A stretch of DNA of 60,598 bases from Bacteroidota bacterium (GTDB taxonomy: Bacteria; Bacteroidota; Bacteroidia; Bacteroidales; JAAUTT01). The position numbers were made by a program, and so were the translations under genes. Positions 50,928-58,613 of the stretch are shown here, piece after piece (position 1 is the stretch's first letter; each line of letters starts with the position of its first letter). The stretch lies in contig JAJYAG010000018.1 of the NCBI GenBank assembly GCA_021779665.1, positions 1 to 60,598 on the forward strand, read 5' to 3'. The notes under the pieces were generated by a model. It was given only the letters and a program-made list of their open reading frames with translations, was not told the origin of the DNA and did not search any database.

Positions 50928-51917
50928 TTATTTGGGATTTGAATCTTTGTGGAATGTTTCCTTAATGACATCTAAATTGTCGTATCTTGATTTTATCGAG
51001 TCCGGTATTCCTTCATAGCCACGTTCCCATGGGAATTGACGTTCAGTTGGAGGAAGGTAATACACGGATGGCTCTGTACCAAGGTGTTCCATATATCTGT
51101 AACCACCCTTGGAAGCAATAAGCTCACTGAAACGTACAGTTTCTGTTCCATTTGTTACGGTATCTTCCAGAATATCACCAAAATAAATAACGCCCATAGG
51201 ACAGGCTGTGGCACATCTTGGAAGTTCGTTATTCCTTAATTTATCAGGACAGAAAATGCACTTACCAACCGTTCCTTCTTTGGGAGGAATATTTACTTCG
51301 GGAGAATAAGGGGTATTTTCGTCTACTTTTACATCTGGTTTTTTCCAGTGAAATACACGTGCTGAATAGGGGCATCCTGTCATACAGAATTTGCAGCCTA
51401 TACATCTTTCGGTATCAACCAAAACAATACCATCAGTACGTTTATAAGTGGCACCAACAGGACAAACACTCACACAAAGAGGATTGTCGCAGTGGAAACA
51501 TGGTTTGGGAAACCAGTATGGAGCTGAATTGTCCGAATCTTTAAGCAGATACAGCTTCATCCATTCATGGTCGTGTGGTAATTTATGTCCTTCCTGACAT
51601 GCTTCAACACACTTGCGGGCATTTTTACATTTCGCCAGATCGATTACCATGACAAACTTTCTTCCGGGTATTCCCTGATGCGCTTGTTTTCTATCTATAA
51701 ACACATCCTTTGGAGGCATAATTGATGATTTCTCAACTTCAACAACTTTGCCATCAGGAGTTAATACTTTAATAGTCTCCGTTAACTCTTTTTTGTCAGC
51801 CGGCTCTCCACCCTTTGCGATTTTGACTCCCGCCAAACCCGCAATAGTTGCCGCTCCTGCTCCAAGTCCAAGCCTCAGGAAGTTTCTTCTTGATTTCCTT
51901 GCTTCACTTTTTTCCAT
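50928..51917 (-). CDS. Tat-exported [4Fe-4S] ferredoxin subunit (NrfC/HmcB-like)
   Basis: 329 residues with a Tat signal (KSRRNFLRLGLGAG). Four Cys motifs: C97-x5-C103-x3-C107; C140-x2-C143-x4-C148-x3-C152; C172-x2-C175-x2-C178-x3-C182; and C220-x2-C223-x11-C235-x3-C239. The last three are complete four-Cys sets. The first has Ala100 where a fourth ligand would sit, so it may hold a [3Fe-4S] or an altered cluster. It pairs with the NrfD protein in the periplasm and relays electrons from quinol towards the cytochromes. Confidence 0.93.
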   Translation of the reverse strand: MEKSEARKSRRNFLRLGLGAGAATIAGLAGVKIAKGGEPADKKELTETIKVLTPDGKVVEVEKSSIMPPKDVFIDRKQAHQGIPGRKFVMVIDLAKCKNARKCVEACQEGHKLPHDHEWMKLYLLKDSDNSAPYWFPKPCFHCDNPLCVSVCPVGATYKRTDGIVLVDTERCIGCKFCMTGCPYSARVFHWKKPDVKVDENTPYSPEVNIPPKEGTVGKCIFCPDKLRNNELPRCATACPMGVIYFGDILEDTVTNGTETVRFSELIASKGGYRYMEHLGTEPSVYYLPPTERQFPWERGYEGIPDSIKSRYDNLDVIKETFHKDSNPK

Positions 51918-51940
51918 AATATTTTTTTCAAGAGTAATTT

Positions 51941-52558
51941 TTATTCGTGTACCTCGTGATAACCAGAGGCCATTGCTTTAAAATGACTACCAGGTTTATG
52001 TCCTATAGTGCAGAAATAAATGTGAACTATCATAAACAGTGAAACTACAAACCCTGCAATCACGTGAATTAAATCTGTAATAAACAGACCTATATTACCA
52101 AAAACATCGTTTACAACCAATTCAGGAAAGAGTAAAGCCCAACCTGTAACAACCATTACTGGCACAAACCCATACATTATAAACAGATATGAAAGCTGCT
52201 GTAAAGGATTGAATTTCTTCGTTTTGTTAATAGGAAAAGGGGGCTTCTGATTTTTGAAAATACCAAAAGCATAGTATTGAAACTGTTTGATAATACTGGG
52301 CCAGAATCCCTTCCAGAGTATTTTATAATGTACTCCGTTCCCTTTTAATATGTTTCCAATGTAAAAGATAAAGTAGTTAAAAGTCAGGATTATTCCGCTT
52401 ACATTATGCCAGGCTACTGCGTGATCGAACCGGATAATCGGATTTTCGATGCTTGAATATTGCATGCTTACTCCGGTAATTATCAAAGCCAGGCACATGA
52501 GTGCATTTATGGTATGCCAAACCCTTATCCAAACCGGATAAAAATAAACCTTGTCCAT
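51941..52558 (-). CDS. Diheme cytochrome b (HydC/FdnI-like) subunit
   Basis: 205 residues with four or five helices. VWIRVWHTINALMCLALIITG opens like hydrogenase/formate dehydrogenase cytochrome b subunits. His15, His51 (or His46), His165 and His179 are placed to ligate two b hemes: HTINAL, AWHNVSG, LIHVIAGF, IVHIYF. It oxidises menaquinol in the inner membrane. It sits between the heptaheme cytochrome and the Fe-S gene, so the complex may have two quinol-contacting subunits (this and NrfD). Confidence 0.88.
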   Translation of the reverse strand: MDKVYFYPVWIRVWHTINALMCLALIITGVSMQYSSIENPIIRFDHAVAWHNVSGIILTFNYFIFYIGNILKGNGVHYKILWKGFWPSIIKQFQYYAFGIFKNQKPPFPINKTKKFNPLQQLSYLFIMYGFVPVMVVTGWALLFPELVVNDVFGNIGLFITDLIHVIAGFVVSLFMIVHIYFCTIGHKPGSHFKAMASGYHEVHE

Positions 52559-52564
52559 GAATAG

Positions 52565-53542
52565 CTAACGTTTAAAAATCCTTAATAACAGGTGTATGAT
52601 AATACCCGATAATGTAATTATAGCCAGGGTAATACTAATCACATTCAGGTAATAATTACGGTTTGCACCAATAACAAACGATTCGTTTAGAATAACACTA
52701 TTGATAAAGCCAAACTGTTGCCGGTTTTGTTTCACTTTGTATTTATATAAAGAGGCCATCAACAAAGAGTTTTGCGAATGGCATTCAGCACAAAGGTGAA
52801 CTGCCTTGGATTTGGGAAGTATTTTGTGCGATACAAGCAATGTATCATTTTGCCGGGCATGACATTCAACACAGCGTACATTTTTAAAGTGCAATTCCTG
52901 ATTGGGAAGCCAGTCGTGCTTTTCTACGATGTTAGTTTTATCTTTGGTTGTAAGAACTTCCATGCGGTTAATGTTTGCATGGCAACCAAGACATATGTTA
53001 TTGTCGTATAAAACGGTTTTAGTTACGTTGTGGCTTACCCGAGCATTGGTTTTATAGGTATGCGGGTCGTGACACTGCCAGCAGGTAAATGCATCTTTAT
53101 CGGCTTTGTAATGAATACTATTTTCGAAGTGAGTACTTATTTCTTCGAAATGGTATTTGGAATAAGCCTCATCGCCCGCATGGCAATCCATGCAGGCGTA
53201 GTTTTGTTCGGCTTTCAGAGCAGCATTATGAGGATATGTGCTGAATTCTTCAGAATGACAATCAGTACATTTAAAGGTCTTGTGATTCGAACTGTAAAAC
53301 AGAGTTGTATCAATTACATAATTCGAACAAAGCTCCTTGCGGATTATACGACTGCTGTCAGAGTTCGGAAACTCGTAATGGTAATTTGCATGGCATCTGA
53401 GACAAGTGTTATTTTCATTTCTGAAAAAAACTGGTTTTTTGTTCTCAGGAGCTGTTTGTGATACTTCCTGAGCATTCAAAAGCGTTGCAAATAACAAACC
53501 AAAAAGAAGACAGCTTGCTGAAAAAAAGAATCGCCTTACCAT
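52565..53542 (-). CDS. Heptaheme cytochrome c, membrane-anchored
   Basis: 325 residues: signal peptide (to about LLNAQ), seven CXXCH sites (Cys47-His51, Cys92-His96, Cys117-His121, Cys154-His158, Cys184-His188, Cys224-His228, Cys251-His255) and a C-terminal helix at about 299-321 with a basic end. Many extra His residues (HYEFP, SNHKTF, KYHFEE, SIHYK, VSHN, VEKHDW, ELHF, VSHK) suit bis-His ligation. It would be the periplasmic electron exit of the complex. It starts nine bases after the DUF5777 gene and ends six bases before the cytochrome b gene. Confidence 0.93.
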   Translation of the reverse strand: MVRRFFFSASCLLFGLLFATLLNAQEVSQTAPENKKPVFFRNENNTCLRCHANYHYEFPNSDSSRIIRKELCSNYVIDTTLFYSSNHKTFKCTDCHSEEFSTYPHNAALKAEQNYACMDCHAGDEAYSKYHFEEISTHFENSIHYKADKDAFTCWQCHDPHTYKTNARVSHNVTKTVLYDNNICLGCHANINRMEVLTTKDKTNIVEKHDWLPNQELHFKNVRCVECHARQNDTLLVSHKILPKSKAVHLCAECHSQNSLLMASLYKYKVKQNRQQFGFINSVILNESFVIGANRNYYLNVISITLAIITLSGIIIHLLLRIFKR

Positions 53543-53551
53543 TTAATATTA

Positions 53552-54433
53552 TTAAAACCTTACAGTAATGTTAAAACCTAATGACAAGCCACCTGCGAAA
53601 AAGTCGGCTTCGTTCATGGCCATATTATACTGAGGAATGATGCTTCTATAGCTGGCTACAAAAACCTGGAAAGCATGTGTTGCAGTTCCTTTCTCGAAAC
53701 CAAGGGCAAAGTTAGGCTTTGGAGTAAATGCGTTGTCGCCTTTTCCGGTAAGGTAAGCCTGGTCGTATTCGAAAGTAGCACCCCAGCCCGGAGCAAATTT
53801 AACTTTACCGCCAGCAGAAGCACCTACATTATAATTACTGTATTTACGATCTACAGCATTGAAATACATAAACGACGGAGCAACCTGAAACGATAAGACT
53901 TCGCTGAATTTGCGGGCTACAATAAATTGTGAAAAATACGAGAAACGGTGGATATATTTATATTGAGACTCAGGCCCAAAAAATTCTTCACCACGGGCGT
54001 CGAGGGCAACGTTACCATAATAACTTAAAGAAAATGGCATACTGCCGGAGCGGGTTTGCTGCAGAATAGCATATTTCCAGTGAAGGTCCTGGAGCTTACG
54101 GTCTTTTTCAGTACCTATACCAATCATAATTTTGTCGGTAACACCGTAATTGAAACCCATGCGAATATTGGATGCAGCGTAAAGCCCAAAAATGTCGTCG
54201 AGTTTATTTTCTTTTACGTTACCGAAACGGTGATGAATTACCAGCTCTAACGAACCTTTAGCCGGAGTTACCGGAGTTTGCATATCAATAAGCTGGGCGG
54301 CATCAAACCATCCTTTTACCGGCCTGTTGTCCGGTTGGTCCTGACCAGATTGCCCCTCTTCCTGAGCCTTCAATAAGTTACCGGTAAATAATGCAAAAAT
54401 CAAAACACATGCAATCGAAATCAACCTTTTCAT
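53552..54433 (-). CDS. DUF5777 outer-membrane beta-barrel protein (copy B)
   Basis: 293 residues, the same length as copy A at 9917-10798. Signal peptide (cleavage near LLKAQ) and barrel-like strands follow; shared motifs are HHRFGNV, FNYGVTDKIMIGIG, SLSYYGNVALD, RKFSEVLSFQVAPSF and ATHAFQVF. It ends in GLSLGFNITVRF. It lies inside the cytochrome operon between a lipoprotein cytochrome and the heptaheme protein, nine bases from the latter. An outer-membrane pore or sheath for the cytochromes is a reasonable guess, not shown. Confidence 0.82.
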   Translation of the reverse strand: MKRLISIACVLIFALFTGNLLKAQEEGQSGQDQPDNRPVKGWFDAAQLIDMQTPVTPAKGSLELVIHHRFGNVKENKLDDIFGLYAASNIRMGFNYGVTDKIMIGIGTEKDRKLQDLHWKYAILQQTRSGSMPFSLSYYGNVALDARGEEFFGPESQYKYIHRFSYFSQFIVARKFSEVLSFQVAPSFMYFNAVDRKYSNYNVGASAGGKVKFAPGWGATFEYDQAYLTGKGDNAFTPKPNFALGFEKGTATHAFQVFVASYRSIIPQYNMAMNEADFFAGGLSLGFNITVRF

Positions 54434-54458
54434 ATTTCAAAAATTAGTTAGTTTTAAA

Positions 54459-54803
54459 TTAGTTATTTTTTGCGCCCTGGTCAAACCACAGCAGAATCTT
54501 AGCAAGATTATCGGGCGAGATGTATCCCTGATGTGCCTGATTATTACTAAGTTTTACATAAATTTTACTTGATTTTGCGTTTACCGTATCGATAAAAGCA
54601 GCTGTTGCCAGATTTTTGTAGAAGTTAGTCTGGGCCTTAAACGCAACGTGACATCTGCTGCAATCGTTGTTTAAGGGAGGAGTTACATCGGTTTTAAATG
54701 AAACCTGCCCTTCAATTTTTGGAGGATCAAATGCGACCTTTTCGCACGAGCTAAAAAACAGAAACCCACCAAACACAATTAGATAACTTAAAAAATTACG
54801 CAT
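54459..54803 (-). CDS. Small lipoprotein cytochrome c, first gene of cluster B operon
   Basis: 114 residues: lipoprotein signal MRNFLSYLIVFGGFLFFSSC, then a short module with one CXXCH (CSRCH in NNDCSRCHVAF) and a C-terminal LLWFDQGAKNN helix. This is the same module as in the cluster A lipoproteins (compare IWI.QGA.N). The axial ligand is less clear, as the Met-Pro segment is replaced by NNQAHQGYISP. It heads an eight-gene minus-strand operon, 25 bases before the DUF5777 gene, and faces the Crp/Fnr gene across a 229-base regulatory gap. Confidence 0.85.
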   Translation of the reverse strand: MRNFLSYLIVFGGFLFFSSCEKVAFDPPKIEGQVSFKTDVTPPLNNDCSRCHVAFKAQTNFYKNLATAAFIDTVNAKSSKIYVKLSNNQAHQGYISPDNLAKILLWFDQGAKNN

Positions 54804-54991
54804 TTTTTCACTTTTAAATTGTTATGTTAAGCTCTTAAAATAAGGTTAGTATTCAACTTTTCTCAAAGTTAATGGTTTAGAATGATCCGCTAAATCAATC
54901 ACTGAATGAATATCCATTAATTAGCATCGATTTATGTCAAAATAAAAGCGATTTTTTCCAATAAAAAAAGATATTTTTATCGTTTTATTTT

Positions 54992-55006
54992 TTATATTAG
55001 TATAAA
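54992..55006 (+). promoter_or_regulatory. TTATA-N4-TATAA palindrome upstream of Crp/Fnr gene
   Basis: 54992-55005 is a perfect 5+4+5 inverted repeat, the same geometry as FNR/CRP-family operators. 54993-55006 is identical to the motif before the hexaheme cytochrome gene. It ends 26 bases before the regulator's ATG and lies in the gap shared with the cluster B operon. Autoregulation is inferred; the overlap with a -7-like box (TATATTAG) is the alternative. Confidence 0.5.
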
Positions 55007-55032
55007 GTTAAGTAAAACAAGTTTTTTACCAT

Positions 55033-55737
55033 ATGACAACATTTCATCGATCAACGAATTGCCATAACTGTGATGTTTGTAATCAGAAGTCACCTTTCTT
55101 TAAAAGTCTTTCGGAAGAGCAAATAAAGATTCTTAATGAAAATCGCTATGAAATAACCTTTCGGGAAGGAGAGAACATTATTAAACAGGGTACAGCCTCG
55201 TCGCATGTGATAATGCTTACTTCAGGTATGGCAAAAATGTATATCGAAGGCATTGATAACCGCAACCTTATATTAGAACTCGTAAAACCCTGGGTACTTA
55301 TAGGCGGGCCAGGAATATATATTGACAACCGCTACCATTATTCTGTAACCGCTCTCGAGACCTGCACTGCCTGTTTTATTGAGACTGCAAACCTGAAGAA
55401 AGTTGTGCGTCAGAATCCCGATTTTGCTGAAACAATGTTATCACATTGCAGTTTTAATGGTTCTAAAAACTTTGAAAGACTGGTCAGTATTGTACAAAAA
55501 CAAATGCACGGACGTATTGCGGATGTACTCCTTTATTTAATGAAAGAAGTTTACGCCTCCGGTACATTCGAACTAAACATCTCCCGCCAGGATATCGGTG
55601 ACTTGTCAGGATTATCAAAGGACAGTGCCATCCGTATTCTGAAAGAACTCGAAAATGAAGGTGTTATTCAGCTGGATGGCAGGAAAATCAGCATACTGAA
55701 GGAGGATATGCTTAAGATGATATCTTTTAAAGGCTAG
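55033..55737 (+). CDS. Crp/Fnr-family transcriptional regulator
   Basis: 234 residues: cyclic-nucleotide-binding-type beta-roll (about 25-120), dimer helix (about 140-172) and a winged helix-turn-helix (ISRQDIGDLSGLSKDSAIRILKELENEG, about 184-211). The N-terminus carries Cys10, Cys13 and Cys16, and the roll has Cys111 and Cys114. In FNR an N-terminal Cys group plus one roll Cys bind an O2-sensing [4Fe-4S] cluster, so redox or NO sensing is plausible, though the spacing (C-x2-C-x2-C) is not that of E. coli FNR. Divergent from the cytochrome operon it probably controls. Its 3' end overlaps the OB-fold gene by 11 bases. Confidence 0.9.
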   Translation: MTTFHRSTNCHNCDVCNQKSPFFKSLSEEQIKILNENRYEITFREGENIIKQGTASSHVIMLTSGMAKMYIEGIDNRNLILELVKPWVLIGGPGIYIDNRYHYSVTALETCTACFIETANLKKVVRQNPDFAETMLSHCSFNGSKNFERLVSIVQKQMHGRIADVLLYLMKEVYASGTFELNISRQDIGDLSGLSKDSAIRILKELENEGVIQLDGRKISILKEDMLKMISFKG

Positions 55738-56173
55738 GAGCAGGAGCTTTGCTCTCCAGAATAATGCTTTGATTCATCATCAGGCCTATCATTGGATCAA
55801 AGCCAATTAAAACACCTTTAATGCGAACCGAACTTCCTATTTTCACTTCTTCGGGAAGGGTTTTAATAGTGGTATCCATTACACATCTCATTCCCATCAT
55901 GGCATCGTCCATTGTAATTATAATGCCATGCATATCACTGTTTTTGATATTGGCCACGGAGCCTGAAACTTCTATTACTTTATTCCCATATTTAATGTTG
56001 GCAATGCTGTCGTTAACCAAAAATTCCTTATTCAGGGCCATGGATGAAGTTTTAAAATCCGCTTTTTTCGAATTTACATTATTTGGCTGGCGTAAATAAT
56101 AGATTACAATAATAACTCCTAAGATTACAAGAGGAAGAAGAACTGTAAAAATGGTTTTTGTCTTTGATTTCAT
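55727..56173 (-). CDS. Membrane-anchored OB-fold protein (tRNA_anti-like, copy B)
   Basis: 148 residues: N-terminal helix (about 8-27), linker, then an OB-fold matching the cluster A protein at 11390: LNKEFLVNDSIANIKYGNKVIEVSGSVANIK, IITMDDAMMGMRCVMD, and LPEEVKIGSSVRIKGVLIGFD. Met-rich stretches (DDAMMGMRCVMD, DPMIGLMMNQS) are notable and absent from copy A. Periplasm-facing. It is convergent with the Crp/Fnr gene, overlapping its 3' end. Confidence 0.75.
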   Translation of the reverse strand: MKSKTKTIFTVLLPLVILGVIIVIYYLRQPNNVNSKKADFKTSSMALNKEFLVNDSIANIKYGNKVIEVSGSVANIKNSDMHGIIITMDDAMMGMRCVMDTTIKTLPEEVKIGSSVRIKGVLIGFDPMIGLMMNQSIILESKAPAPSL

Positions 56174-56331
56174 ATAAGTCTGTTTTAAGTTTAAAGGTAA
56201 TAAAAGATTTCAGAATCTGAAATGTTCTTTACAAAGAGAAGAGCAATACGTTGTGTGTCAGATAATTTTTAAACAGATCTGCGACTATGAAAAAAAATCC
56301 TTAATTTCAACCTCTTTTTTAAACGTTAAAT

Positions 56332-57360
56332 ATGTTTAACTTACAGGATATACAAATCGACAGCATTATTGCTCATTACATAGGTTCAAAAACCGAAGAT
56401 GAAGGAACCCGGAACTCCGATACCGAAATTGACGGTGACGACAGCACTTTTGAAACACTTAAGCAATATTTTCTTAATCCTTTTAAGCCTGAGGAATATT
56501 TCCATCTGGACAAGGAGGAAGCGATGTTTGGCTTCATTTCCGAACTGTTCGGAGACAGGAATATCTTTATGGAGCAATCGGTTAAGCTGGCGCATTACCT
56601 TTACGATCAGTCGGAACATCCCAAGATTAAGCCTGGCGAATTTTATGTGGTTTATTTCAGCAACTGCATCATAGAAGATGAAGTTGTGGATGCTATCGGA
56701 CTTTTTAAAAGTGAATCAAAAGATACCTTCCTTAAAATCAAGCAATATTCAGGCGGCTTCGACATAGCTGCTGAAACAGGTGTAAATGTAAATAAGCTGG
56801 ATAAAGGCTGCCTTATATTTAATACGGAAGCCGAACAAGGTTATCTGGTTTCGGTGGTGGATGCTTCTGGCAAAGGTGCCGACGCCCAGTACTGGCGTAA
56901 CAGTTTTCTGCATCTGAAACCTCGTCGCGACGATTATTATCAGACACGCAGTTACCTGGATATGTGCAAGACCTTTGTTGTGGAGCAGGCCCCCAAAGAA
57001 TTTCAGGTTACGAAGGCCGATCAGGCTGATTTTCTGAACAAGTCAGCCAACTTTTTTAAGAGTAACCAGGAATTCGACATGAACAGTTTTACCCAGGAGG
57101 TTATCCCTCAGCCGGATATTGCAGAGTCGTTTAAGGAATACAAAAAACAATACGAAGCAGAAAAGGAAGTAAAACTTGATGAAGAGTTTTCAATTTCTTT
57201 GCCTGCTGTAAAAAAGCAATCGAAGGTTTTTAAGAATGTAATCAAGCTTGATAAGAATTTTCATATCTATGTTCATGGTAATAAAGAATATATTGTAAAA
57301 GGTTTCGACGAACAAACCGGCATGCATTATTATCAGTTGTATTTTAAAGAAGAGGAATAA
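56332..57360 (+). CDS. Nucleoid-associated protein, NdpA/YejK-like
   Basis: 342 residues of the 37-kDa nucleoid-associated protein family. It shows the N-terminal IQIDSIIAHYIGSK, the FGFISELFGDRNIFMEQSVKLAHYLYDQS helix, PGEFYVVYFSNCIIEDEVVDAIGLFKSESKDTFLKI and GFDIAAETGVNVNKLDKGCLIFN. The basic C-terminal strand block IKLDKNFHIYVHGNKEYIVKGFDE completes the family. It binds DNA in the cytoplasm. Single gene, unrelated to the flanking operons. A 254-base AT-rich gap (57361-57614) follows, with no gene. Confidence 0.88.
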   Translation: MFNLQDIQIDSIIAHYIGSKTEDEGTRNSDTEIDGDDSTFETLKQYFLNPFKPEEYFHLDKEEAMFGFISELFGDRNIFMEQSVKLAHYLYDQSEHPKIKPGEFYVVYFSNCIIEDEVVDAIGLFKSESKDTFLKIKQYSGGFDIAAETGVNVNKLDKGCLIFNTEAEQGYLVSVVDASGKGADAQYWRNSFLHLKPRRDDYYQTRSYLDMCKTFVVEQAPKEFQVTKADQADFLNKSANFFKSNQEFDMNSFTQEVIPQPDIAESFKEYKKQYEAEKEVKLDEEFSISLPAVKKQSKVFKNVIKLDKNFHIYVHGNKEYIVKGFDEQTGMHYYQLYFKEEE

Positions 57361-57570
57361 TCCCCGAAAAAATCAGTCGGCCATTATTATTTTTCACTGA
57401 TAATTCATAACTTACCCCTAATGATGGTTAGTAGCCTGAAGTTGGTATAATTTAAAATCTGACAGTCGATTAATATTCTTTATTACAGAACTTTACAGCT
57501 TAGGATAAAAATACTTGCGCGTTCATTTTTCGGGAAAACGGCAACAATCGTCCATAAATAGTGTTATTGA

Positions 57571-57594
57571 TGTGAAAAATACAGTTATTTCACA
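57571..57594. promoter_or_regulatory. Inverted repeat before hmuY
   Basis: TGTGAAA and TTTCACA form perfect 7-base arms around a 10-base centre, ending 20 bases before the ATG at 57615. It is a candidate operator for iron or heme control of the uptake genes. The long centre rules out a normal CRP box. Confidence 0.4.
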
Positions 57595-57614
57595 AATTTT
57601 TAAATATAAGTTAT

Positions 57615-58613
57615 ATGAGAATTTTATTAATTGCTTTAGTTGTTTTAGGTTTTATTTCCTGTAATAAGTCGGAAGATGAAACCGTTGTAACTTCAAATGA
57701 TTCCATAGCCATGGGTTCAGCCTATGCTAACGATATTTATTATAGTTTCTCTAAAGGAATAGTTGGTACCGCTCCACGAATCAACTGGGATATAGCTTTT
57801 AAAACAAGCCCGCGCAGTTCTTCCATTCTTATAAACAGTACCATGGGAGTTAAATTATGGCAGTATAACGGTGATACCACTAAATGGACCACTACCTTTG
57901 ACACTACCGGGATTAAGAAAAGCTGGGTTTCTTTACTCGATTCGGATACAACCTGGTCGCTCAGCGCATTTGAAGCCAACCAGACCGGTCATCCTGATTA
58001 TGGATGGGGTGAATATAATTCAATCAATCACGACGTTATCGGAACGGCATTGTTTGTGATTCAGCTTCAGGATAAATCCTTTAAAAAGATATGGATTAAA
58101 AAAAGGATCGCTTCAAGCAATACTTATATTTTTACCTACGCTGATCTCAACGGAAGTAACGCTGTAACAAAAACCCTTGTTACAGGTAATTATCTGTCGA
58201 AAAATTACGTTTATTTCAAGTTGTCGACAGGTGAAGTTGTGGACAGAGAACCTGCACAGAACGATTGGGATGTTGTGCTTACAAAGTATTATGAAATGGT
58301 TTATAACAATTCCACTCAGAAATATGAGCCTTACAGTGTAACCGGATTTCTTCAGAATGAAGGGGTAACAGTAGCTGAAGTAAGTGAAGATCTTGCCTCG
58401 AATAATTATTCAGGTCAGAAATTTGCAACATCAATTTCGACGATTGGCAGTGATTGGAAAACGCTCGATATGCAAACATTTGCCTATACAATCAAGCCTG
58501 ATGTTAAATATTTCGTTCAAACAAAATCAAAGAATATTTATAAACTTGTATTCAAAAAGTTTGAAGGAAGTTCAACCGGAAAAGTAGTTTTTGAAAAGAC
58601 AAAATTAAAGTGA
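57615..58613 (+). CDS. hmuY: HmuY-family heme-binding lipoprotein
   Basis: 332 residues; the lipobox FISC ends at Cys16. The HmuY family pattern is seen in NDIYYSFSKGIVGTAPRINWDIAFKTSPRSSSILINS, WSLSAFEANQTGHPDYGWGEYNSINHDVIGTALFVIQLQDKSFKKIWIKK, and DREPAQNDWDVVLTKYYEMV. P. gingivalis HmuY takes heme from host proteins and passes it to HmuR; this one is longer and may hold two HmuY-like domains. Its stop overlaps the GTG start of the receptor gene by four bases. Confidence 0.85.
   Translation: MRILLIALVVLGFISCNKSEDETVVTSNDSIAMGSAYANDIYYSFSKGIVGTAPRINWDIAFKTSPRSSSILINSTMGVKLWQYNGDTTKWTTTFDTTGIKKSWVSLLDSDTTWSLSAFEANQTGHPDYGWGEYNSINHDVIGTALFVIQLQDKSFKKIWIKKRIASSNTYIFTYADLNGSNAVTKTLVTGNYLSKNYVYFKLSTGEVVDREPAQNDWDVVLTKYYEMVYNNSTQKYEPYSVTGFLQNEGVTVAEVSEDLASNNYSGQKFATSISTIGSDWKTLDMQTFAYTIKPDVKYFVQTKSKNIYKLVFKKFEGSSTGKVVFEKTKLK

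Noticed and set aside
48293-54803. Alternative complex III (Act).
   Set aside because: No ActB-type molybdopterin/Fe-S fusion, only one NrfD, and a separate cytochrome b is present.
57571-57594. A normal CRP box (TGTGA-N6-TCACA).
   Set aside because: The half sites are 14 bases apart instead of 6.
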